Origin: Verrucomicrobiota bacterium
Lineage (GTDB): Bacteria; Verrucomicrobiota; Verrucomicrobiia; Limisphaerales; UBA9464
Assembly (NCBI GenBank): GCA_947454295.1
Contig: CANGMO010000081.1
Location: 1 to 8,407, forward strand
Direction of reading: 5' to 3'
Length of the DNA: 8,407 nucleotides
Positions within the stretch are counted from its first letter, which is position 1, and every line of letters begins with the position of its first letter. The position numbers and the translations under genes are program-made. The notes under the pieces are model-generated. The model worked only from the letters and a program-made list of their open reading frames with translations, ran no database searches and had not been told where the DNA came from. This document shows, piece by piece, positions 1 to 5,282 of this stretch.

Positions 1-369
1 AGCATCCGCAAGACCTACCCCATGCAGGCCTACAAGATCATGCACGGTCTTTGGGGCATGGGGCAGATGATGTTCACCAAGTACATTGTGGTGGTGGATG
101 ACGACGTCGACGTCCACAACACCAGCGAGGTGCTCTTCCGCCTCTGTGCGAACACGGATCCAGGACGGGACACCCTGCTCACGCGCGGCCCTGCCGATGT
201 GTTGGATCATGCGACCGCGGACATCGCCATCGGCGGGAAGCTCGGCTTTGACGCAACCCGGAAGCTGGCAGGCGAAGGCTTCAAGCGTACCTGGCCGCCA
301 TTGATTCGCATGGATCCGGCCGTGAAGGCGAAAATGGATGGGGCGCTCGGCCGGCTACCGACACGCTGA
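1..369 (+). CDS. ubiD: UbiD family decarboxylase, C-terminal part (5' end outside window)
   Basis: The reading frame is open from the first base and ends at TGA 367-369, giving the last 122 residues of a protein normally around 480-600 residues long. The stretch with GLWGMGQMMFTKYIVVVDDD, then DVDVHNTSEV, then a GPADVLDHA motif and a GGKLGFDATRK motif is the characteristic C-terminal domain of UbiD-type prenylated-flavin decarboxylases. Known members decarboxylate polyprenyl-hydroxybenzoate in ubiquinone synthesis or the equivalent step in the futalosine menaquinone route, acting in the cytoplasm with cofactor made by UbiX. The catalytic Glu/Arg residues and prFMN site lie in the missing upstream part, so the substrate cannot be judged. 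Menaquinone synthesis is my guess if this is a verrucomicrobial genome. The family call is firm; the exact role is not. Confidence 0.93.
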   Translation, partial: SIRKTYPMQAYKIMHGLWGMGQMMFTKYIVVVDDDVDVHNTSEVLFRLCANTDPGRDTLLTRGPADVLDHATADIAIGGKLGFDATRKLAGEGFKRTWPPLIRMDPAVKAKMDGALGRLPTR

Positions 370-380
370 ATTGCCCGGGC

Positions 381-397
381 CATTTGCCCCGCAAATG
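381..397 (+). other. Short perfect hairpin downstream of ubiD
   Basis: CATTTGC and GCAAATG form a perfect 7-base stem around a CCC loop, starting 11 bases after the ubiD stop. A weaker CCCCG/CGGGG pair follows at 401-420. There is no T-run, so this is not a classical intrinsic terminator; it could protect the 3' end of the mRNA or aid Rho-dependent termination. The rest of 370-624 shows no convincing gene, promoter or RNA. Confidence 0.35.
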
Positions 398-624
398 CAA
401 CCCCGTCCATCCATGCGGGGAATGCATTGGACCTCCCGGCCGTGGGCCATAGGATTTCGCCGTTCCGACGCATTTGCGCCCCGGAATCCCACAACTCAAA
501 CAATCGGTGCCCGATCGCGGCGTTTCCGCGCCAGGGCCTCTTTCGGTGTCTGCTCGTTCCGTGGCCGTCCGGCCTGCGGGTTACTCGCCCCCCGGCGCGG
601 CTGATTCCATTCGATTTCCATTCT

Positions 625-1320
625 ATGTCCCAAATCCATCTCATCGGCGGCGAAAAAGGCGGCGTCGGCAAGTCCGTGGTCGCACGCGTCGTGGCCCAGT
701 ACCTCATCGATCACGAACTGCCGTTTCTCGGATTCGACACCGACCGCTCACACGGATCCTTGCTCCGCTTCTACAGCGACTATGCGTCGCCGGTGATCGT
801 CGACCAATTTGAGAGCCTCGACGCCATCGTGGAGGCGGCGAACGAGAATCCGGACAAGCGGATACTCGTGGACCTCGCCGCCCAGACCCACGCTCCCCTG
901 GCCCGCTGGATGGATGAATCGGGTGTCCTGGAAATGGCCTCGGACCTCGGGATCACGCTGAACTACTGGCACGTCATGGACTCCGGCCGCGACTCGGTGG
1001 ATCTGCTGACCAAGCTGTTCGACCGCTTCGGCCCGCGGCTGAATTACGTGCTCGTGCTGAACCAGCTCCGCGGCGAGAACTTTGATATTTTCGATCAGTC
1101 GGGCGAACGCGCCCGCGCCGTCGAACTCAAGGCGCGGATCCTCACCCTGCGCAAGCTGCATGACACCGTGCTCACCAAGATCGATGCCGGGAGCACCAGC
1201 TTCTGGGCGGCGAAAAACCGGAGCGAATCCAGCGTCAATGGCCTGGGATTGCTCGAACGCCAGCGGGTCAAGATCTGGCTGCGCCACGCCTACGAGCAGC
1301 TCGACGGCGCCGGTCTCTGA
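625..1320 (+). CDS. ParA/MinD-type P-loop ATPase (orphan)
   Basis: This is a 231-residue cytoplasmic protein. It opens with a deviant Walker A motif, GGEKGGVGKS at residues 8-17, with signature Lys11 and Lys16 as in the ParA/MinD/Soj (SIMIBI) class. A DTD motif at 38-40 fits switch I (Walker A'), and the hydrophobic strand RILVDLAAQT at 79-88 fits Walker B with Asp83. Family members dimerise on ATP and position DNA, plasmids or protein complexes. The protein also resembles MobD/TraL-like ATPases of mobilisable elements, but no relaxase, ParB or centromere-like repeat is seen nearby. The frame stays open upstream to about 427, but that part is Arg/Pro-rich and unlike coding sequence. I chose ATG 625 because the P-loop then begins at the usual distance from the N-terminus. 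No Shine-Dalgarno is visible. The cargo is unknown. Confidence 0.85.
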   Translation: MSQIHLIGGEKGGVGKSVVARVVAQYLIDHELPFLGFDTDRSHGSLLRFYSDYASPVIVDQFESLDAIVEAANENPDKRILVDLAAQTHAPLARWMDESGVLEMASDLGITLNYWHVMDSGRDSVDLLTKLFDRFGPRLNYVLVLNQLRGENFDIFDQSGERARAVELKARILTLRKLHDTVLTKIDAGSTSFWAAKNRSESSVNGLGLLERQRVKIWLRHAYEQLDGAGL

Positions 1321-1326
1321 CGTCGG

Positions 1327-2244
1327 CTACTTGGTCATGGCCGGGCGGGGGCGGGGTTTGTGCAGGGCAAAGATGTCGGTCTGATGTCTCACGCCCGACT
1401 TCGAACCCGACCCGCCCGGTCCGCCGTAGACCGGACTGTTCAACCGGTCGGAGGCAAGACCAGTCTTTACCTCCTCGGTGAGATCCGCGACCGACTGCAA
1501 CACCCGCGTGGGCTGATACACATAATCCCCCAGAACCTCCAACTGGGTGGACCCGCTGAGGACGAGAAACGACTGCATTCCCGCCTCCATGGCGCCACGA
1601 ATGTCGGTTTCCATGGTGTCGCCGATCATCACCACCTGCTCGGGTTCCCCCAGCGACAGCTCGGCGAGTTTTCGTCGGGCCCGGTGGAACATGTAGCCGT
1701 TTGGCTTTCCGAGGTAATAGGCGTGACGCCCGGTACTCGCCTCGAGAAATGCAGCGGTTGATCCCGCTCCCGGACGCGTGCGATCCGAGGACACCGGGCA
1801 CCAGTTGTCCGGGTTGGTCGCGAGCAGCCGTGCGCCCTTTTCAATGCATTCGTGGGCCTTCACCAGCTTCTCCATGGTGGTCATTCCCTCCCCCACCACC
1901 ACATAGCGGGGACGAATGCCGTCATTGGCGATCTTGCGTTCGTGAAGCGCCGTCAGCAGTCCGCCTTCGCCAATGACGAAGACGGTGCAGTCAGGATCGG
2001 TTTCGCTGAGGAAGTCCGCGGTGTTGAGTGCCGAGGTGTAAAAGTGCCGGGCGGAGAGTCCGTGGATTCCCAGATGCTTGAGACGCACCGCGAGATCCTC
2101 CGGGGTTGGCGCGGAATTGTTGGTGAGAAAGAGAAACGGAGTGCCGGTGCTGGTCAGCGCCTGCACAAATTCTGCAGCGCCTGGGATCAGGTGATTTTCA
2201 CGGTAGATCACACCGTCCATGTCGATGAGGTATCCGGTTTTCAT
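1327..2244 (-). CDS. nagD: NagD-like HAD-IIA phosphatase
   Basis: This 305-residue protein has all four HAD motifs: DMDGV with nucleophile Asp8 and acid/base Asp10, LFLTNNS with Thr41, LGKPNG with Lys180, and the metal-binding GDTMETD with Asp209 and Asp214. The segments PGAAEF, FYTSALNTADFL and ATNPD follow E. coli NagD closely, pointing to a C2-type cap. NagD-type enzymes dephosphorylate nucleoside monophosphates such as UMP or small sugar and glycerol phosphates in the cytoplasm; the substrate here is unknown. NagD is about 250 residues; this copy has roughly 45 extra C-terminal residues rich in Gly, Ser, Pro and basic residues, probably disordered. ATG 2244 is chosen because the frame upstream (to 2376) is not family-like and motif I then sits at the normal distance. 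The gene converges on the ParA-type ATPase with 6 bases between stops. No nag or pyrimidine genes adjoin it. Confidence 0.93.
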   Translation of the reverse strand: MKTGYLIDMDGVIYRENHLIPGAAEFVQALTSTGTPFLFLTNNSAPTPEDLAVRLKHLGIHGLSARHFYTSALNTADFLSETDPDCTVFVIGEGGLLTALHERKIANDGIRPRYVVVGEGMTTMEKLVKAHECIEKGARLLATNPDNWCPVSSDRTRPGAGSTAAFLEASTGRHAYYLGKPNGYMFHRARRKLAELSLGEPEQVVMIGDTMETDIRGAMEAGMQSFLVLSGSTQLEVLGDYVYQPTRVLQSVADLTEEVKTGLASDRLNSPVYGGPGGSGSKSGVRHQTDIFALHKPRPRPAMTK

Positions 2245-2270
2245 GAAGAGGGGTTCATGCTGTCGAAACA

Positions 2271-2290
2271 GTTCGAAGCCACGTTCGAAC
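2271..2290. promoter_or_regulatory. Inverted repeat upstream of nagD-like gene (possible operator)
   Basis: GTTCGAA and TTCGAAC (7 bases each, 6-base spacer) form a perfect inverted repeat 27 to 46 bases upstream of the chosen nagD-like start. A third TCGAA lies at 2263-2267 inside TGTCGAAACA. The position in the 5' leader or promoter region would suit a repressor site or an mRNA hairpin. TTCGAA is itself a palindrome, so chance is a real alternative. Confidence 0.3.
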
Positions 2291-2458
2291 CTCCCCCCGC
2301 AAGCAGAAGTCCTGCCGACCCGGCAACTCCCCTTGGAAACCCGCGTCGAATCCACGAATTGGGATACCTCACCCACCCAAGCCGCCGGATTTGCCTGCGC
2401 AATGAACAGAAAGCGCCAGCAAGTGCAGCGTTTTCAACGAAGCCCGCGGAATTCCCCT

Positions 2459-2499
2459 AAAAGAGAACGCCTCCGCGACCCTAAGGCCACGGAGGCGTT
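2459..2499 (-). terminator. Rho-independent terminator of the small exported-protein gene
   Basis: AACGCCTCCG at 2466-2475 pairs perfectly with CGGAGGCGTT at 2490-2499 around a 14-base loop. Read on the minus strand, the stem is followed by TTCTCTTTT (2467 down to 2459), a U-rich tail. It begins 29 bases after the stop codon of the minus-strand gene ending at 2529 and separates it from the nagD-like gene downstream. The plus-strand side also carries TTTATT after the stem, so it may work in both directions. Confidence 0.85.
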
Positions 2500-2528
2500 T
2501 ATTAAAAACTCTGAACGGATTCGACGAC

Positions 2529-3188
2529 TCAGCGGTGATGGAATCCGCCGCGATAAACCGGTCCGCCCACATGCCAACCACCCCCGTGGAAGCGCCCGCC
2601 AAAGCCCAGGCTCACCGAGATTCCCGGGCGCCAGCCGTAGTAATAGGGGTAGCCGTAGTAGTAAGGGCCGCCGTAGTACTCGGTCACCACGGGTGAGGTG
2701 TACACCACGGTGGGCGAAGGCTGAACGTAGGTCACCGCCGGCTGAACAATGGTGGTGGTCGTTGTCGCAGCCTGGGTTGCGCCACCGGGATAGCTTACCT
2801 GTCCCGGAGCGGGCGCCTGCGCAACTGCAGGTGCGGGAGCTGAAGCGGGCGCAGGAGCAGGCGCGGGCGCCGCCGCAACCTCCGGCCTGGCGGTCAACAT
2901 CGCGCTTACCACCCGATCCGTGACGCCTTCACCGCGAAGAAAAACGATGTCTTCGGCATTGAGATCGTAGGAAGAGGAGGCCTGCTTGATGTAGGCGACG
3001 ATCGTTTCATCACCCACCTTCGCCCGCGATAGCTTGAGCACCTCATTCGCTGCGTAGCTCAGGTGGGTGGACTTTGCCGCCGGCGGCACACTGGCATTTT
3101 CAGCCGCCCCAACCAGCCCCATGCACATCCAGCCCGCGACACCCAATGAGATCACGCGCTTCGTGCGCACCGACATCTTCGTGTTCAT
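2529..3188 (-). CDS. Small exported protein with Ala/Pro linker and Tyr/Gly-rich C-terminus
   Basis: This 219-residue protein has no enzyme signature. Residues 1-28 form a signal peptide (basic RTKR, hydrophobic core, likely cleavage near VGA-AEN). Residues 42-100 form a compact helical-looking domain (LSYAANEVLKLSRAKVGDET, then AYIK and VSAML) of a type I associate with uncharacterised envelope proteins of Verrucomicrobiota. An Ala/Pro-rich linker follows at 104-128, then a Thr/Val/Gln stretch, a Tyr-rich block near 171-185 (PYYYGYPYYYGW) and a Gly/His-rich end. This layout suggests a periplasmic or cell-surface protein with a globular head and an extended, perhaps wall- or membrane-interacting tail. 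The start at 3188 has a good Shine-Dalgarno (GAGAGG, 5-base gap) and places the signal peptide at the N-terminus; the longer frame to 3281 is less likely. It appears to be transcribed alone. Confidence 0.8.
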   Translation of the reverse strand: MNTKMSVRTKRVISLGVAGWMCMGLVGAAENASVPPAAKSTHLSYAANEVLKLSRAKVGDETIVAYIKQASSSYDLNAEDIVFLRGEGVTDRVVSAMLTARPEVAAAPAPAPAPASAPAPAVAQAPAPGQVSYPGGATQAATTTTTIVQPAVTYVQPSPTVVYTSPVVTEYYGGPYYYGYPYYYGWRPGISVSLGFGGRFHGGGWHVGGPVYRGGFHHR

Positions 3189-3193
3189 AGTTT

Positions 3194-3199
3194 CCTCTC
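3194..3199 (-). promoter_or_regulatory. Shine-Dalgarno GAGAGG deciding the start at 3188
   Basis: Read on the minus strand, GAGAGG lies 5 bases before the ATG at 3188. It is the only strong ribosome binding site seen before a start codon in this window and supports the shorter start for the exported-protein gene. Confidence 0.75.
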
Positions 3200-3375
3200 G
3201 GATTCCTGCCTGCCACCGAACGGGATCCAACCTCGTCATTCGAGGCCCCCGGTCAAGTGTCGAGTGGACGCCCCTCTCCATCGAACCATTCAGACCGCTT
3301 GCCCCGAAGCGATCGGCGTGAGGCCACTCACGAATCGCCCATCACCCGAGCCATTCGGAACGTTATTACCCTTTC

Positions 3376-3381
3376 ATTATA
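3376..3381 (-). promoter_or_regulatory. Consensus -10 box TATAAT in AT-rich island
   Basis: On the minus strand the sequence reads TATAAT, a perfect -10 hexamer, inside an AT-rich patch of otherwise GC-rich DNA, about 190 bases before the exported-protein start. No good -35 is found at 16-18 bases (GGATAG at 17). If used, the 5' leader would be around 180 bases. A TATAAG on the plus strand overlaps it (3378-3383), so the island could also serve the rightward gene. Confidence 0.4.
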
Positions 3382-3401
3382 AGTCGCTTACAACACACCT
3401 A

Positions 3402-3470
3402 TCCCGAGCCTCCGGCGCCGGCATGGCGGGCGTTTTTCGCACGGTTTCCACCCGGTTGGAAACGGCGGGC
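3402..3470. repeat. Hairpin-rich segment, possible dispersed palindromic repeat
   Basis: The segment contains a perfect 10-base palindrome CCGGCGCCGG (3412-3421), then GTTTCCA (3444-3450) and TGGAAAC (3457-3463) as a 7-base stem around a CCCGGT loop. The architecture resembles REP-like intergenic elements, and the minus-strand peptide it would encode (with PFPTGWKPC) looks like spurious peptides I associate with verrucomicrobial intergenic repeats. Only one copy is in the window, so repeat status is inference. Confidence 0.35.
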
Positions 3471-3560
3471 ACCCATTCCACCCAACGCCAGAATCCGTGG
3501 CCAAGCCAGGCCAGTTCACCGAACCACCAGCGATCCTGCGACCCCGCCGCATTTTTCCGG

Positions 3561-3588
3561 CTGACTCCTCCGCTAAGTACCGCTTAAT
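3561..3588 (+). promoter_or_regulatory. Weak sigma70-like promoter for the DUF805-SRPBCC gene
   Basis: CTGACT (3561-3566, four of six to TTGACA), a 16-base spacer and CTTAAT (3583-3588, four of six to TATAAT) precede the start at 3627 by a leader of roughly 30 bases. This is a match by eye only. Confidence 0.3.
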
Positions 3589-3626
3589 TGCGGTGTCTCC
3601 CCCGGAATCACGACCCCATCGCCCCC

Positions 3627-5084
3627 ATGGCTTCCTTGATGGATGCCCCATCCTTGCCGCCCTGGTGGCTCCGTCTTTGGACCTGGAGTGCTCCCCGGCG
3701 CGCCTACCTGCTCTCCGCGTTGGTCATAGCGCTGGCAGTCTTCAACCTCGATCGCGGCCCCACGGTCCGTTTGTTCACCCTTGGGCAAAATGACGATCCC
3801 TGGGGGCAATTCCTCCACGGCGAGCTCTACCGCTACGGATTCCAGTGGCTTCCGGGAAGCGACGCGTCCAGTCCCGCATCGGTCTGGACCGGCTGTGCCG
3901 CCCTTCTTTTGGGTACCTTCCTGTCTGGTGCACGCCTCCGGAATGCCGGGGTGTCCCCCAGATGGGCGCTGCTTTTTCTGGTTCCGGGAATTCGCCCTCT
4001 CCTCGGGACGATCCTCGTGGTCATCCCGTCCCGTACGGAGAGCCCGGCTGAGCCGGCCGAGTCCGTCTCGGTTTCGACGAGTTCCGGCCAGACCTGGATC
4101 CGTCGCTGGATGCCGCGATCGCACTGGGGCTGTGCCTTGAGCTGCTCGAGTGCGGCAGCCGTGCTCGGTGTCGCGCTGGTTCAGGTGAACACGGAACTCC
4201 TTGGGACCTACGGCTGGACGCTCTTTCTGGCCACGCCGTACCTGCTGGGGTTCCTTGCCACCTGGATGTACAGCTTGCAGCGACCCCTGAGAAAGGGAGA
4301 GGCGATGCGCATTTCCTGGCTCACGGTCATCACGTCCGGGCTGCTCCTGTTCGGTCTCGCGGTCGAAGGGGTCATCTGCCTCATCATGGCCGCTCCCATT
4401 GCCTTCGTGCTGGCGGCGCTGGGGGCGGCAACGGCGGCAGCCTTGATGAAGGTCATTCAACGCCGGTCAGACGGACGCGTGATGTGTGTGGCGGTGGCCA
4501 CGATTCCGATGCTCTGTCTCATCGAGCGCGGCCGACCTGCTCAACCTCCCGTTTACACCTTCAGTTCCGAGGTGTTCATCGCCGCGCCCGCACGGCGGAT
4601 CTGGCCGCGCATCGTGGACGTTGCCGGCCTGCCTCCCGACCAGAACTTTTGGTCGCGGATCAATCTAGCGACCTTCCGACGTGCCTGGACCGAGGGACAC
4701 GGTCTGGGTGCCGTGCGAGTTTGCGAGTTCGACACCGGCACCGCGCGCGAAATCGTGACCGAGTGGGAGCCACCATTCCGGCTTGGGCTCAAGGTGGAGA
4801 GCACGCCGACGCCGATGCAGGAGTGGACCTTCTACAGGCACATCCATCCGCCTCATCTCGAAGGGTATTACCAGGTGAACCGGGCGGCCTTCGAGTTGAC
4901 GCCGGTCGACGGTGGCACGCTGGTACGTGGCACCACGGAGTTCCAGCACGGCCTGTGGCCAGCGGACTACTGGGCGTGGTGGTGTCGACCGGTGATCCAC
5001 GGCCTTCAGCGTCGCGTATTGAACGCCGTGAAGGACCGAACGGAAGCCGCGATGGGAACAACTTCGGAATCCCGGGGACCGTGA
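3627..5084 (+). CDS. Multi-pass membrane protein with DUF805-like region and C-terminal SRPBCC-like domain
   Basis: This is a 485-residue protein. The N-terminal part has hydrophobic segments near residues 26-40, 89-103 and 112-132, with a FLSGARLRNAGVSPRWALL stretch like the conserved R-x-D/N-G turn of DUF805 (YhaH-type) membrane proteins. A soluble Ser/Glu-rich link (135-160) leads to four or five more helices at about 166-186, 193-215, 228-275 and 285-299. From about 309 the protein is soluble: YTFSSEVFIAAPARRIWPRI, a Trp-Glu-Pro-Pro-Phe-Arg-Leu turn at 380-386 and an FELTPVDGGTLVRGTTEFQ strand pair fit an SRPBCC (START/polyketide-cyclase-like) fold that would bind a hydrophobic ligand. 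The ligand and role are unknown. ATG 3627 was preferred to TTG 3588 upstream or ATG 3639; no Shine-Dalgarno supports any of them. The gene stands alone and converges on the tRNA gene with a 3-base gap. Confidence 0.82.
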   Translation: MASLMDAPSLPPWWLRLWTWSAPRRAYLLSALVIALAVFNLDRGPTVRLFTLGQNDDPWGQFLHGELYRYGFQWLPGSDASSPASVWTGCAALLLGTFLSGARLRNAGVSPRWALLFLVPGIRPLLGTILVVIPSRTESPAEPAESVSVSTSSGQTWIRRWMPRSHWGCALSCSSAAAVLGVALVQVNTELLGTYGWTLFLATPYLLGFLATWMYSLQRPLRKGEAMRISWLTVITSGLLLFGLAVEGVICLIMAAPIAFVLAALGAATAAALMKVIQRRSDGRVMCVAVATIPMLCLIERGRPAQPPVYTFSSEVFIAAPARRIWPRIVDVAGLPPDQNFWSRINLATFRRAWTEGHGLGAVRVCEFDTGTAREIVTEWEPPFRLGLKVESTPTPMQEWTFYRHIHPPHLEGYYQVNRAAFELTPVDGGTLVRGTTEFQHGLWPADYWAWWCRPVIHGLQRRVLNAVKDRTEAAMGTTSESRGP

Positions 5085-5087
5085 GCG

Positions 5088-5163
5088 TGGTGGGCGAGGA
5101 GGGATTCGAACCCCCGACCAACTGCGTGTAAAGCAGCTGCGCTAACCACTGCGCCACTCGCCC
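5088..5163 (-). tRNA. tRNA-Val (anticodon UAC)
   Basis: Read on the minus strand, the acceptor arm GGGCGAG pairs with CTCGCCC. The D-arm is GCGC-AGTGGTTA-GCGC. The anticodon arm is GCTGC, loop TTTACAC, GCAGT, giving anticodon TAC (valine, GUA). The T-arm is GGGGG-TTCGAAT-CCCTC, the discriminator base is A, and CCA is encoded at 5090-5088. All stems close, with two G-U wobbles. It reads GUA and, with usual modification, other GUN codons. No clear upstream promoter or downstream T-run is seen; the 3' end is 3 bases from the stop of the convergent membrane-protein gene. Confidence 0.97.
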
Positions 5164-5248
5164 GAGTCCACAGGTACGGACGAGAGTTAACATCGGCGGC
5201 GCCGTTTGGCGACCGGTTTTCCACCGGATGCGTTTCCATTCCGGAGGG

Positions 5249-5276
5249 TTGTCAGCCCGCACCAACCCGGTAGTCT
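5249..5276 (+). promoter_or_regulatory. Candidate promoter placing transcription start at the hydrolase ATG
   Basis: TTGTCA (5249-5254, five of six to TTGACA), a 16-base spacer and TAGTCT (5271-5276, fitting TANNNT) end 6 bases before ATG 5283. Transcription would begin at or next to the start codon, giving a leaderless mRNA. This agrees with the lack of a Shine-Dalgarno. The TAG inside the -10 is also the in-frame stop that rules out a longer protein. Confidence 0.4.
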
Positions 5277-5282
5277 CGCGCC

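Larger units (their letters stand above)
3189..3626. other. Intergenic region between divergent genes
   Basis: This gap of about 440 bases separates the exported-protein gene (leftward) from the membrane-protein gene (rightward). It holds the Shine-Dalgarno of the former, an AT-rich island at 3361-3395 with a consensus -10 on the minus strand, a hairpin-rich segment at about 3402-3470, and a weak plus-strand promoter at 3561-3588. Open frames across it are short, overlapping and of low-complexity composition. I see no gene or recognisable RNA. Confidence 0.6.

Noticed and set aside
427..624. Possible 66-residue N-terminal extension of the ParA-type ATPase
   Set aside because: The frame is open, but the peptide is Arg/Pro-rich and unlike the family, and the P-loop normally lies within the first 20 residues, as it does from ATG 625.
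748..1287. Long open frame on the minus strand inside the ATPase gene
   Set aside because: It mirrors the codon pattern of the real gene in GC-rich DNA and has no recognisable domain.
3188..3281. Longer start for the exported protein at 3281
   Set aside because: The extra 31 residues would bury the signal peptide, and the strong GAGAGG ribosome binding site lies before 3188.
3444..3463. Hairpin GTTTCCA/TGGAAAC as a terminator
   Set aside because: Neither strand has a T-run after the stem, and no gene ends into it.
3573..4460. 295-residue open frame on the minus strand opposite the membrane-protein gene
   Set aside because: It is Arg/Gly/Gln-rich with no motif, while the plus strand encodes a plausible membrane protein with conserved features.
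4484..5131. Open frame ending in EEGFEPPTNCV
   Set aside because: That ending is the well-known artefact of translating the antisense strand of a tRNA gene; the rest is a shadow of the membrane-protein gene.
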